Shown here: piece by piece, positions 9,400 to 18,900 of the stretch | How the letters are laid out: every line of letters starts with the position of its first letter | How positions within the stretch are numbered: position 1 is the stretch's first letter | From: Acidobacteria bacterium UBA2990 | Lineage (GTDB): Bacteria; Acidobacteriota; Vicinamibacteria; Vicinamibacterales; UBA8438 | Length of the DNA: 64,000 nucleotides | Direction of reading: 5' to 3' | NCBI GenBank assembly: GCA_002347025.1 | Contig: DEAE01000023.1 | Location: 215,053-279,052 of the forward strand | Made by a program: the position numbers and the translations under genes | Notes under the pieces: model-generated | Told to the model about the DNA's origin: nothing | What the model saw: the letters and a program-made list of their open reading frames with translations, nothing else | Database searches by the model: none

Positions 9400-10848
9400 T
9401 CATGTGATATCAATGGGGCCCGTAGCCAACATGGCTGGCGTCTCTTCGAGTCGATCAGCTGTAGCGATTGTCTCGACGTGGTGGGTCTGAGGAAACAAAT
9501 CGATGGGCTGCACCCTGGTTAACTTATATCCCAAAGGTTCGAGTTCTCTGAGGTCGCTAGCAAGTGTCACCGGATTGCAGGACACATACACAATGCGCTG
9601 TGGTGCTGCCCTGGCAAGGCGGCGCATGACTTTCCCGCCAGCTCCACTTCGAGGTGGGTCAAGCACTACGATGTCAGGTCTGCCGTGCTGTTCGAGTATG
9701 GGAGGGAGGGCGTGACGGGCATCTCCCGTGTAGAAGAGAGCATTCTTCACTCGATTCAGTTCGGCATTCTCTCGTGCTGCGATCGTTGATGCCTCAATAA
9801 TGTCAATGCCTATAACCGTCTCGGCATATTCGGCCAAGCCGAGGGCAAAAAATCCGATACCGCAGAAGACATCTAAAACTAGGTTCGATATGGGACTGCT
9901 CGTTCGTTTTATTCGGACCTCCCTGGCCACTATTTCAAGCATGCGCTCGGCCTGCATCGAGTTGGTTTGAAAGAAGGTTTCGAGCCCAATATTGAAACGG
10001 AGTCCACCTACTTGTTCAATGATTGCTTTCCGACCTGCCAGCAATTTGGTCGAGCTCACTTGTGAGCCTCGCTGGTTGCTTGCTCGCGCTCCATGAAGTA
10101 CCGCAACAATAGACTCATCCAGTTGTGTGATTTTAGACGCTAGAGCATTGGCCTCAGGAAATGATCCGGATGAGGTGATGAAGGCGACCATGGTTTCTTT
10201 GCCAGCTTGCCCATGGCGGATCATGAGCTCGTGGAGAAGGCCACCCCCCGAATCAGGATTCCAGGTTGAAATTTGGTGGTTTTCTGTAAATGCCCGAACT
10301 GTAGTGACTATCCGCATCGCCAGGTTAGACTCTAGTCTGCAATCTGTGATTGGGATTACAGAGCGCCAGTTTCCAGGAAGGTGCAGACCGAGTCCCCCTA
10401 GCGCGTTGAAAGTGAACTCCATTTTGTTGCGGTAGAACCAGGTGGGGTCTGCCGGTACTATAGGGTCGATGTTGAGATCGCCGAAGCCCTTTAAGTCTTT
10501 CAGGCTGCTTTTGACTATTTCGGCTTTGGCATGGAGTTGAGCGGTGTAGCTCAGTTGTTGCCAAGAGCACCCTCCGCAGCCTTCGGTCCAATGGATGCAA
10601 GGGGGCTCGATTCGGTCTGGTCCGGCGGTGATGACCTGGAGAGGCTCTGCAAAAATTTTGTTTCGACTAATCTTTCCCACCCTAACGCGGAGGTGGTCTC
10701 CTGGGGCACAACGGGACACAAGCAACGTCTTGCCCAGGTCGTCCTGAGAGAGGGGTCTACCGGTGCCTCGTCCGTCGTGTGTAAGATCCTGAATAGCAAC
10801 CTCGTATTCGTCGCCTACGCGAAGCCGGTGTTGTGAGTCGGTTGTCAT
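9400..10848 (-). CDS. 23S rRNA (uracil-5)-methyltransferase, TrmA/RlmD family
   Basis: 482 aa from the ATG at 10848 (the frame is open to 10893). An N-terminal TRAM domain (V-G-D-x-Y-E-V then D-G-R-G) is followed by an iron-sulfur Cys set (C-x6-C-G-G-C, H-W-T-E-G-C-G-G-C region). The C-terminal Rossmann domain has D-V-F-C-G-I-G-F-F-A-L (SAM binding), D-P-P-R-S-G and V-S-C-N-P-V-T-L, with the methylation Cys. It transfers a methyl group from SAM to C5 of a uracil in RNA; RlmD (U1939 type) or RlmCD is most likely, but the target base cannot be read from sequence. The later start keeps the TRAM domain intact and removes a 15-residue leader with no conserved features. Confidence 0.88.
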   Translation of the reverse strand: MTTDSQHRLRVGDEYEVAIQDLTHDGRGTGRPLSQDDLGKTLLVSRCAPGDHLRVRVGKISRNKIFAEPLQVITAGPDRIEPPCIHWTEGCGGCSWQQLSYTAQLHAKAEIVKSSLKDLKGFGDLNIDPIVPADPTWFYRNKMEFTFNALGGLGLHLPGNWRSVIPITDCRLESNLAMRIVTTVRAFTENHQISTWNPDSGGGLLHELMIRHGQAGKETMVAFITSSGSFPEANALASKITQLDESIVAVLHGARASNQRGSQVSSTKLLAGRKAIIEQVGGLRFNIGLETFFQTNSMQAERMLEIVAREVRIKRTSSPISNLVLDVFCGIGFFALGLAEYAETVIGIDIIEASTIAARENAELNRVKNALFYTGDARHALPPILEQHGRPDIVVLDPPRSGAGGKVMRRLARAAPQRIVYVSCNPVTLASDLRELEPLGYKLTRVQPIDLFPQTHHVETIATADRLEETPAMLATGPIDIT

Positions 10849-10963
10849 AATGTGTTCACAGCGATCGTATGATTGTTGGGCTGACCAAAACAACGCGATC
10901 TTGCTGGATTAGGTTTAGAGGGTGCCAAGCAAGTCAGCCGGGAGGTCGGCCTGGAGGATGGTC

Positions 10964-11899
10964 ATGAGACGGCGGATTTATGTTTTTGTTTTGTTTGTGG
11001 GCCTTTTATCAGGCCGTTCTCTCAATGCTCAGAGTGAACAAATTGTTCAGATGGACACTTTGAATGTTAGGGATGTTCTGTATCACTTAGCTGGTGGAGG
11101 AGGGAACGGCCTTGCTTTGATCGATGAGATCAATGGTGGGGTGATCTTAATTGATAGTAAGTTGCCCGGTTGGGGTCAAGCAGTCGAGGAGGTCCTCGCT
11201 CAGGTAACTGATCTACCGGTGACGACGATTATTAATAGTCACTATCATCCAGGTCACGCCGGCAGTAATGGAGAGTTTGAAGAGGTCGAACAGATCATTG
11301 CCCACGAGAACACCAGAGAGTCCATGTTGCGGACGGGAAGTTATCGAGAGGGAGCGAGTGGGCTACCTACCTCCACGTTTAGAGACCGTTATACATTGTT
11401 GGATGATCTCGATCGCGTCGAACTTTATCATTTTGGTCGGGCTCACACCGATGGCGACATAGTCGTGGTGTTTCCAGAGAAGGGAGTGGCCTATCTTGGG
11501 GATTTGTTCCCCGACAAGGCGGTTCCTGCTATTGATTTCGAATACGGCGGTAGTGCGAAAGATTTCCCGGCCACCCTGGCTAAAATTGTGTCCGGAATTG
11601 ATGGCGTGACACGTGTAATTACTGGGCATGGGCCATTCCCCACTACATATGCCGGGCGAGGGCGCCGTGCCCGGGGCGCAGATCGGCCTTGGAGTGGGTT
11701 TATGACTTGGTCCGACTTGGCAGAATATTCCGACTTCATTCGGGAGCTTGTCGCAGAGGCTGAGGAGGCATTCGGGACTGGTCAGACTGTTGGAGAGACA
11801 GTTGCAGGTTTGACGATTGGTGACCGCTATGTCGACTACGACTTAGCCGCTGCAGAAGCAATGGTCACGGTGTTATTCAGAGAATTGGCGTCCCAATGA
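10964..11899 (+). CDS. Secreted metallo-beta-lactamase-fold hydrolase with altered zinc motif
   Basis: 311 aa from ATG 10964, chosen because GGAGG lies six bases upstream; a GTG at 10922 would add 14 residues before the signal peptide. The signal peptide ends around L-N-A-Q (residue 23). MBL-fold motifs: S-H-Y-H-P-G-H at 92-98, His161, D180 in Y-L-G-D, and H222 in T-G-H-G. In the usual H-x-H-x-D-H motif the Asp is here Gly97, so the second metal site is probably weakened or absent. Proteins like this are common in acidobacterial genomes and are not necessarily antibiotic-hydrolysing. The next gene follows after 32 bases, so co-transcription with the propeller protein is likely. Confidence 0.8.
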   Translation: MRRRIYVFVLFVGLLSGRSLNAQSEQIVQMDTLNVRDVLYHLAGGGGNGLALIDEINGGVILIDSKLPGWGQAVEEVLAQVTDLPVTTIINSHYHPGHAGSNGEFEEVEQIIAHENTRESMLRTGSYREGASGLPTSTFRDRYTLLDDLDRVELYHFGRAHTDGDIVVVFPEKGVAYLGDLFPDKAVPAIDFEYGGSAKDFPATLAKIVSGIDGVTRVITGHGPFPTTYAGRGRRARGADRPWSGFMTWSDLAEYSDFIRELVAEAEEAFGTGQTVGETVAGLTIGDRYVDYDLAAAEAMVTVLFRELASQ

Positions 11900-11931
11900 A
11901 CGAGAATATCTGTAGAGAGGGATAGGCAGCA

Positions 11932-13278
11932 ATGACCAGACAGAATTTGATAGTGGTGTTGCTATGTGTAGCCTGCACCCTTGCGAATGCTGGTGAAGCG
12001 GTTGGAGATGATTGGCCAGAGTTTCGCGGGGAAGGGAGGCGTGGGGTCTGGCGAGAGACCGGAGTTCTTGAAAGCTTTCCAGAAGAAGGCTTAAAGGTGC
12101 GTTGGCGCACTTCGATTAAGGCTGGGTACGCGGGGCCCGCTGTGGTGGATGGCCGGGTGTTCGTCACAGATTTTGAAGCCACCAGTGGAATGCGCGGGAC
12201 TGAACGGGCTTTAGCCTTAGATGCGAAGAGTGGTGCTGTGCTGTGGACTAGGGCCTGGGAGGCGGACTATGCCGGCATCCAATGGGAGATCGGCCCAGGA
12301 GCGACTCCAACGGTCGATGCGGACCGTGTCTATGTATTGGGACGTACTGGAACCTTGTCGGCTTTAGCCGTTGACACGGGGGATGTGCTTTGGCGGAAGA
12401 ATTATGGAGAGGACTATGGCGTAGACAGAACAACGTGGGGATTTGACTGGGGTTTTTCGAGTGCGCCCCTAGTAGACGGCGACCGACTTATTTGTTTGGT
12501 TGGAGGAACGCCTGATGCCAGAGTAGTAGCCTTCGACAAGTTCACAGGAGAGGAGGTTTGGCGGGCCTTGCCTAGTGAGGCTGATCTGGGGGTCGCTCAA
12601 CCCATCATCATTGAGTCGGGTGGTGCACGTCAGCTCATCATCTGGAATCCCGAAGAGATCGCTTCGTTGAACCCGGTTACGGGCGAAGTCTATTGGCAGC
12701 AACCGTATGTGGTGGGTGGAGCCATGACGGTTGCCGTACCTGTACAGGTGGGGAATCAGCTCTTTTTTACAACCTTTTATGATGGTCCGATGATGCTGGC
12801 CCTAAATCAGGACCGACCCGGAGCGAGTATCGCCTGGAGGGGGAATAGTAATAGTGAAATTCGCACCGAAGGGCTTCATGCTGTGTTAGCCACGCCAATC
12901 ATTGATGGGGGCTATATTTATGGAATTTGCAGTTATGGCCAGCTTCGCTGCCTCGATGCCGAAACCGGGGAGCGCATCTGGGAAACGCAGGATGCCACTG
13001 TTGAGCGGCGTCGATGGGTGTCTGGCTTTATGGTTCGTCATGGCAACCGAGTATTCATTAACAACGATCGGGGTGAGTTGCTTATCGCTAAGCTTAGCCC
13101 AGCAGGCTATGAGGAAATCAGTCGAACCCAGTTAATTGCCCCCACCTCGTCTCCGGGAAATCGGAGAGAGCTGAGGAACGTGAATTGGGTGCACCCAGCT
13201 TATGCAAACAAGCATATTTACACCAGAAACGATGAAGAGATCGTGAGCTATTCGATGGATGTTGATGATTACAATTGA
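11932..13278 (+). CDS. PQQ-like beta-propeller repeat protein, secreted
   Basis: 448 aa. A signal peptide (to about residue 25) is followed by W-P-E-F-R-G-E-G-R-x-G, the standard opening of PQQ-binding-like beta-propeller proteins of the outer-membrane-assembly (BamB)-like fold. Blade repeats with A-L-D-A-K-S-G-x-x-x-W, A-F-D-K-F-T-G-E-E-V-W and C-L-D-A-E-T-G-E-R-I-W are visible. It differs from the large dehydrogenase at 3.9 kb by lacking W-G-G and the extended quinoprotein core, so an enzymatic role is not supported; a scaffold or binding role is more likely. It lies 32 bases behind the MBL-fold gene. Confidence 0.8.
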   Translation: MTRQNLIVVLLCVACTLANAGEAVGDDWPEFRGEGRRGVWRETGVLESFPEEGLKVRWRTSIKAGYAGPAVVDGRVFVTDFEATSGMRGTERALALDAKSGAVLWTRAWEADYAGIQWEIGPGATPTVDADRVYVLGRTGTLSALAVDTGDVLWRKNYGEDYGVDRTTWGFDWGFSSAPLVDGDRLICLVGGTPDARVVAFDKFTGEEVWRALPSEADLGVAQPIIIESGGARQLIIWNPEEIASLNPVTGEVYWQQPYVVGGAMTVAVPVQVGNQLFFTTFYDGPMMLALNQDRPGASIAWRGNSNSEIRTEGLHAVLATPIIDGGYIYGICSYGQLRCLDAETGERIWETQDATVERRRWVSGFMVRHGNRVFINNDRGELLIAKLSPAGYEEISRTQLIAPTSSPGNRRELRNVNWVHPAYANKHIYTRNDEEIVSYSMDVDDYN

Positions 13279-13420
13279 AGAGCAGGAGTGCTTGAACAAT
13301 GGGAGACTTGAAAAGAGCTCGTTGAGACAATGAGAGGATATCTGAGCATCGGCTGCAGCTTAGAAAGGTGGAGCGTTGAATGATTGGTCGAGTGGCGTTA
13401 AGCTGGCTTTAGGGCTCAGT

Positions 13421-13447
13421 GAGTTCCATTGAGACGGAGTGGAATTC
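13421..13447 (+). repeat. Inverted repeat / hairpin upstream of the ankyrin gene
   Basis: GAGTTCCA (13421-13428) faces TGGAATTC (13440-13447) across an 11-base loop. The arms pair over eight positions with one G-T wobble. It ends about 50 bases before the ankyrin start and has no T tract, so an operator or leader hairpin is more likely than a terminator. Confidence 0.3.
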
Positions 13448-13497
13448 ATTCGGTGCGTAGCTAAAGAAAGCCGAGTCGACTATTTCGAGAGGTGACT

Positions 13498-14988
13498 ATG
13501 GGTCTCCAAATCGGGCGTGTCTGCGTTTACGGTTTACTACTGCTATTTGCCCCTAATGGTGCTGGGGCTCAAGAACCAGACTACAGGCTATTTGACGCTA
13601 TCAAGGGAGAGGAGTTTTCGACAGTTAGTGTCTTGGTGTCGGATGGAATTGATGTCGAGATGACCCAGCCTGATGGAGCCACTGCATTGCACTGGGCTAG
13701 CTATCAGGACTCAGAAACCGTAGCTGTTCTCCTGCTCAGCGCCGGAGCCTTTGTTGATGCAGAGAATGACTATGGCGTTACTCCACTGGCATTAGCCTGC
13801 GATAACGGTTCGTCAACGATGGTGAAGCTTTTGCTGGCCGCTGGGGCAGATCCACGGATTGGCCGCCAGGGTGGTGAGACGCCATTGATGTCATGTGCGC
13901 GAACTGGCAACAAGGATGCAGTGAGTGCCTTGTTGCGTCACGGTGCCGATCCAAATACGGTCGAATCGTGGAGGGGACAGTCAGCGTTAATGTGGTCTGT
14001 GGCTGAGGGACATACAGGGGTTACGGAGGCTCTTATCAAGGGTGGGGCGGATGTCCACATCCGCTCGAAGTCAGGTTTCTCAGCCATTTTGATTGGGTCT
14101 CGTAATGATGTACCCGAGATTATTAGTCTCTTGGTCAGTGCCGGGGCCGATGTGAATGATCAGGCTCTGGATGGAACAACGGCCTTACTGGTAGCTTCGG
14201 TGCGCGGGCATGTGTCCCTTGCCATAGACTTATTGGAGTTGGGCGCCGACCCGAACTCAGGTGCCTCTGGCTACACCCCGTTGCATTGGGTCTCTGGCTC
14301 TTGGCACACCGAATTGACCGGTCCTCGTGGAATCGAGAGGGATCGAGAAGAGGAGTGGCGATCCCTTAATGGTTTACAAGATAGAAAATTGGAGCTGACG
14401 AGGGCATTGTTGGCTTATGGTGCCGATCCCAAGGTGCGGCTCACTCGCACTCCGCCACAATTTGGTTTTGCCAGTCAACGATTTCGGGTCAGCCTTGTCG
14501 GAGCCACTCCATTGTTCCTGGCGGCCATGGATGGGAATGTTGCGGTCATGGAGGCTTTGGTGGCAGCAGGCGCTGATCCACTTCTCGGAACCGATGAAGG
14601 TAGCACGCCACTAATGGTCGCAGCTGGCCTGGGTCAAGTGCCGGCTGAGAGTCGAGTTGACCCGAGCGATAGTGTCGATGCTGTGAAATTCCTCCTAGGC
14701 TTGGGTGGGAATGTGCATCGGACTAATGAGACTGGGCGTACTGCCTTACATGGAGCTGCTCATATTCGTTCCGATGAGATTGTTCGTTTGCTCGTCGATT
14801 GGGGTGCTGAGGTAGATGTTGGTGACGAGCGTGGAATAACCCCACTTATGATTGCAGAAGGTGGTGGTCATATTCTGCTTCCTGGTTTGGGGGGCGGTAG
14901 CACGGCGGAACTGCTTTTGGAGTTGGGTAGCAGAGAAGTAGATCGAGAGAGTTTTGTTGAAAAATACAGTCAGGGAGCGATTCGCTAA
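13498..14988 (+). CDS. Secreted ankyrin-repeat protein
   Basis: 496 aa from ATG 13498 (GAGAGG just upstream; a GTG at 13492 is possible). A signal peptide ends near G-A-G-A-Q (residue ~25). The rest is a solenoid of roughly eleven ankyrin repeats with the pattern G-x-T-A-L-H-W/A-x-x-x-G-x-x-x-x-V-x-x-L-L-x-x-G-A-D-P/V. One insertion around residues 270-325 carries charged, non-repeat sequence. It probably provides a periplasmic protein-binding surface. The stop codon shares its last base with the ATG of the DUF1592 protein, so the ankyrin protein is very likely made together with the DUF1592/DUF1552 pair and could bind one of them. Confidence 0.9.
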   Translation: MGLQIGRVCVYGLLLLFAPNGAGAQEPDYRLFDAIKGEEFSTVSVLVSDGIDVEMTQPDGATALHWASYQDSETVAVLLLSAGAFVDAENDYGVTPLALACDNGSSTMVKLLLAAGADPRIGRQGGETPLMSCARTGNKDAVSALLRHGADPNTVESWRGQSALMWSVAEGHTGVTEALIKGGADVHIRSKSGFSAILIGSRNDVPEIISLLVSAGADVNDQALDGTTALLVASVRGHVSLAIDLLELGADPNSGASGYTPLHWVSGSWHTELTGPRGIERDREEEWRSLNGLQDRKLELTRALLAYGADPKVRLTRTPPQFGFASQRFRVSLVGATPLFLAAMDGNVAVMEALVAAGADPLLGTDEGSTPLMVAAGLGQVPAESRVDPSDSVDAVKFLLGLGGNVHRTNETGRTALHGAAHIRSDEIVRLLVDWGAEVDVGDERGITPLMIAEGGGHILLPGLGGGSTAELLLELGSREVDRESFVEKYSQGAIR

Positions 14989-17399
14989 TGCTCTGCGGTT
15001 TTAGGGTGCCGTTGTTAGCCAGAGGTTGGGTTTCGTTAGCGTTGTTCTTGACGCTAGGGTCTTCTGTCCAGGAGGCAAGTGCCGGCAATGAAAATCAGCG
15101 CCCGTCCGGCAGGGCACCCGAGATCTACATCGAACTGCTCGATCGTTACTGTGTGGCATGCCACAACGATCGTCTTCGGACCGGTGAAATTTCGTTTGAC
15201 GGAATTTCACTAGAATTCGGAGGCGATGGTTCCGAGGTATGGGAGAAGGTTTTGCGGAAGCTAGGCACTCGGGAGATGCCTCCGCCTGGTCGACCAAGAC
15301 CAACAGAGGATATTTATCGGGAGTTTGCTGGTTGGTTGGAGAAGGAGCTTGATGCGGCCGCAATGGTTCATCCTAATCCTGGCCGGTCGACCCTTCACCG
15401 CTTGAATCGTCTAGAGTACGCCAATTCGATTCGAGACCTACTTGGGCTCGAAATTGATGCCGAGGCGTTGCTGCCAGCGGACGATTTGGCCTACGGTTTT
15501 GATAACAATGCTGACATCCTTACGGTATCGCCGGGTTTGTTTGAACGCTACATGTCAGCGGCCAGAAAAATCAGCCGTCTAGCCATCGGAGACCCCACGA
15601 TTGAAGCGGATGCTGTCCGTTATTCAATGCCTCCCTTGCAGGGTCAAGACGAGCGCATGAGCGAGGAGCTACCCTTCGGTTCCCGAGGAGGGACGGCGAT
15701 TCGCCATCACTTTCCCCTCGATGGCGAATATATTATCAGGATCGCCCTTAAGGCGAATCGAGGACGCACTGAAGCACAGGAGGTGGATGTGCGTGTCGAT
15801 GGGGTTCGGGTGGCGTTAGTCCGGGTGGGTCAGTGGCCTGGCTCACTAGAGCGAGAGTCAGCTTCGGGTAGTGAACCGGTGGTATTGCGGACGCCTGTAA
15901 CCGCTGGCACACATGTAGTGAGTGTGTCATTTGCCAAACGGACTGCTGTTCCTGAAGGAATGGCTCCGGCTCATCTGCCTATTTGGACCTTTTCAACGGG
16001 TAGGGGGTTCGTCGAGCGTATGGCTCTGGAGAACGTCCAGATAGAAGGTCCGTTCGCCCCTGATAGGACTGTAGGTAGACAGTGGGGGCAATCCGAGTCT
16101 GTCAGTCGACGGAAGGTGTTTATTTGTAGACCGACGACTGCGGGAGACGAGGCAGGTTGTGCGGACAAGATCTTGAGAGCTCTGGCGCGTCGAGCGTTTC
16201 GTCGAGCTCTCGACGAGGTCGATTTCCAAGTGCTTCGAAGTTTCTATGAATCAGGTAGCCGCGATGGAGGCTTTCAGGGTGGAATCCAGCGTGCCCTGGA
16301 AATGATCCTAGTTGACCCTGAGTTTCTCTTCCGTGTGGAGCAGGACCCTGTCGAAATTGCACCGGCAACGGCCTATCGGATAAGCGATGTCGAATTGGCG
16401 TCTAGATTGTCGTTCTTTTTATGGGGAAGTATTCCAGATGAAGAGCTCCTTGAGGTTGCGATAGCCGGTAAACTTGGAGACCAGCAGGTCTTGGAGCAAC
16501 AGGTTCGACGAATGCTGGCCGATGACCGCTCGAGCGTGCTTGTGTCGAGCTTTGCGGCCCAGTGGTTGCATTTACGGCGCATGAAATCGGTAACGCCAGA
16601 TGTAAACGCATTTCCAGCGTTTGATGATGGGCTGCGCAATTCACTAGTGCGTGAGACCGAACTGTTCTTACAGAGCCAGGTGGGTGGGGACCGTAGTGTA
16701 GTCGACTTACTGACGGCAGATTACACCTTCGTTAATGAACGCTTAGCTAGGCACTATGGCATCGATGGTGTGTATGGGAGCAGGTTTAGACGGGTGGTGT
16801 GGGAAGATGAACGTCGGAAGGGGCTTTTGGGTCTAGGCAGCATCCTGACGGTGACCTCATTGGCCACTCGAACCTCTCCGGTCGTGAGAGGAAAATGGAT
16901 TCTTGAAAATGTGTTGGGCAGTCCTCCACCGCCCCCGCCGCCGGATGTCCCTGAGTTACCAGAACAGGCTGAGACTGGCTCTGCGAGATCAGTGCGGGAA
17001 CGATTAGAAGAGCATAGGGAAAACCCAATTTGCGCTAGTTGCCATTCTCGGATGGATCCGCTTGGTTTTGCTCTTGAAAACTTTGACGCGGTCGGAAAGT
17101 GGCGTGATAGGGATGCTGCCAATACGGCAATCGACGTGTCTGGTCTTCTACCAGACGGCACATCGTTTAATGGAATATCCGGGCTTCGGGAAGTTCTCTT
17201 GGGCCGACGTTTGGAATTCGTAGCGACAGTAACAGAGAAGCTTTTAATTTACGCCCTTGGTCGTGGGGTTGAATTCTACGATCGTCCTGCAATACGGACA
17301 ATTGTACGCGAAGCTGCAGGGGACGATTATCGATGGTCGTCGATCATCCTAGGTGTGGTAAACAGTCAACCGTTTCAGATGAGGAGATCGGAATCATGA
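14988..17399 (+). CDS. DUF1587/DUF1592/DUF1588/DUF1585 multidomain protein with two haem motifs
   Basis: 803 aa. A signal peptide (about 33 residues) is followed by a cytochrome-c-like motif C-V-A-C-H (55-59). Next come a DUF1587-type block with L-H-R-L-N-R-L-E-Y near residue 140, a central carbohydrate-binding-like beta region, the DUF1592/DUF1595 helical part (S-R-L-S-F-F-L-W), and near the C-terminus a second haem motif C-A-S-C-H with M-D-P-L-G-F-A-L-E-N-F-D (DUF1588/DUF1585). This architecture is typical of planctomycete and acidobacterial proteins of unknown function and suggests an extracytoplasmic redox protein. It overlaps the DUF1552 gene by four bases (ATGA); that partner pairing is conserved in these phyla. 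Confidence 0.9.
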   Translation: MLCGFRVPLLARGWVSLALFLTLGSSVQEASAGNENQRPSGRAPEIYIELLDRYCVACHNDRLRTGEISFDGISLEFGGDGSEVWEKVLRKLGTREMPPPGRPRPTEDIYREFAGWLEKELDAAAMVHPNPGRSTLHRLNRLEYANSIRDLLGLEIDAEALLPADDLAYGFDNNADILTVSPGLFERYMSAARKISRLAIGDPTIEADAVRYSMPPLQGQDERMSEELPFGSRGGTAIRHHFPLDGEYIIRIALKANRGRTEAQEVDVRVDGVRVALVRVGQWPGSLERESASGSEPVVLRTPVTAGTHVVSVSFAKRTAVPEGMAPAHLPIWTFSTGRGFVERMALENVQIEGPFAPDRTVGRQWGQSESVSRRKVFICRPTTAGDEAGCADKILRALARRAFRRALDEVDFQVLRSFYESGSRDGGFQGGIQRALEMILVDPEFLFRVEQDPVEIAPATAYRISDVELASRLSFFLWGSIPDEELLEVAIAGKLGDQQVLEQQVRRMLADDRSSVLVSSFAAQWLHLRRMKSVTPDVNAFPAFDDGLRNSLVRETELFLQSQVGGDRSVVDLLTADYTFVNERLARHYGIDGVYGSRFRRVVWEDERRKGLLGLGSILTVTSLATRTSPVVRGKWILENVLGSPPPPPPPDVPELPEQAETGSARSVRERLEEHRENPICASCHSRMDPLGFALENFDAVGKWRDRDAANTAIDVSGLLPDGTSFNGISGLREVLLGRRLEFVATVTEKLLIYALGRGVEFYDRPAIRTIVREAAGDDYRWSSIILGVVNSQPFQMRRSES

Positions 17400-18754
17400 T
17401 GGTCACCAAGAAGGCTTTGCCTAGACGTACTGTACTCCGTGGGCTTGGTACGGCTCTGGCATTGCCGTTACTGGATGGCATGGTTCCGGCTCTAACAGCC
17501 ACCGTGAGAAGTGCTGCGGCATTCAAACCGCGGTTGGGAGTGGTCTATGTCCCCCACGGTGCTGTGATGGACAACTGGACCCCTTCGACTGAAGGCTTAG
17601 GTTTTGAGTTCACCCCAATTCTGCAGCCATTGGAACCATTTCGAGACCGACTCCTTGTTTTGAGTGGTTTGGATCACGCTCCTGGTGCGCAAATGCCTGG
17701 CGATCCTGCTGGTGGACATGGTCGCATCACAGGAGCATTCTTGACTGGTGTACATGCCAAGCCGACCGAAGGTGCGGATTTCGAGGCCGGCCGCTCCTTC
17801 GATCAAATCGCTGCTGAACGTCTCGGAGAAAAGACAGAGCTAGGGTCCCTTGAATTGGGGATTGGTTTGCCGGATTTCGGCGGGGCCTGTGACGCCGGTT
17901 TTAGTTGTGCGTATATCAGTACCCTATGTTGGAGTAGTCCGACCACCCCGTTGCCGATGGAAAGTAATCCACGGGCTGTTTTTGAACGGCTCTTTGGTGA
18001 CGGCACGGACACCAATCCAGCTGCTCGACTGGAGAGATTTGAAAAGGACCGCAGTGTTCTTGATGCTGTCACAGAGAAAGTGGCTCGGCTCAGGCAGACA
18101 TTAGGCGCTGCAGATCGAGCAAAACTTGGTGACTATCTTGCTGCCGTTCGAGATGTGGAACGCCGGATCGAGAGAGCCGAAGATGGCCTAGATAGAGAGA
18201 TGCCGTTAGTGGAACGGCCTGCGGCTGGCGTGCCGCCCTCGTTTGGGGAATATGTCAAGGTGATGTTTGATCTGCAGGTGCTTGCTTATCAAGCCGATCT
18301 TACCCGGGTGATTTCATTCTTGATGACACCAGAATTAACAGCCCAGACCTATCCAGAGATTGGCGTGCCAGATGCTCATCACGCGTTGTCGCACCATGAG
18401 AATAAACCAGATAGCCTTGCAAAATTAACCAAGGTAGGCAGCTTTCATACAGAATTATTCTCATACTATCTTGAGAAACTGAGAGCTACACAGGATGGGG
18501 ATGGGTCACTACTTGACCAGGTGATGATCATTTATGGCAGCGGTATGAGTAACAGCAATCTTCACAATATTCAAAGGTTGCCGATTTTGTTGGCTGGAGG
18601 TGGAGGAGGTCAGATCCATGGTGGTCGGCATGTGCAGTATGCCGACGGCACCCCGCTAACAAACCTTTACATGAGCCTGTTGAATAAACTGGCGATACCT
18701 GTCGAGAGCATTGGCGACAGTACAGGGCAGCTGAGAGAACTCACGGACATTTAG
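17396..18754 (+). CDS. DUF1552-family exported protein (Tat-like signal)
   Basis: 452 aa from ATG 17396, which overlaps the preceding TGA and has GAGGAG upstream; the frame is open from 17333 but that leader has no signal-like sequence. The N-terminus carries a twin-arginine pattern (P-R-R-T-V-L-R-G-L-G followed by a hydrophobic run), implying folded export to the periplasm. The body has the DUF1552 hallmarks V-Y-V-P-H-G-A-V-M-D-N-W near residue 52, L-S-G-L-D-H, F-D-L-Q-V-L-A-Y-Q-A-D-L-T-R and Y-G-S-G-M-S. These proteins are related in layout to DUF1501/sulfatase-like folds; no activity is established. It is almost certainly the partner of the upstream di-haem protein. Confidence 0.88.
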   Translation: MMVTKKALPRRTVLRGLGTALALPLLDGMVPALTATVRSAAAFKPRLGVVYVPHGAVMDNWTPSTEGLGFEFTPILQPLEPFRDRLLVLSGLDHAPGAQMPGDPAGGHGRITGAFLTGVHAKPTEGADFEAGRSFDQIAAERLGEKTELGSLELGIGLPDFGGACDAGFSCAYISTLCWSSPTTPLPMESNPRAVFERLFGDGTDTNPAARLERFEKDRSVLDAVTEKVARLRQTLGAADRAKLGDYLAAVRDVERRIERAEDGLDREMPLVERPAAGVPPSFGEYVKVMFDLQVLAYQADLTRVISFLMTPELTAQTYPEIGVPDAHHALSHHENKPDSLAKLTKVGSFHTELFSYYLEKLRATQDGDGSLLDQVMIIYGSGMSNSNLHNIQRLPILLAGGGGGQIHGGRHVQYADGTPLTNLYMSLLNKLAIPVESIGDSTGQLRELTDI

Positions 18755-18900
18755 AGGAGTCGAGGATCACGGCCGTTGCCTGACAGGGTCTTGGTTCCAG
18801 TTTGGTTCTATTATCCCTGGCAGTCCAGGTGGCCTGAATTACAGAATGGATTGTGGGGAGTGACAGGGCGGTCCGTTGACTAGCGGGAAAGGTGTCTCGG

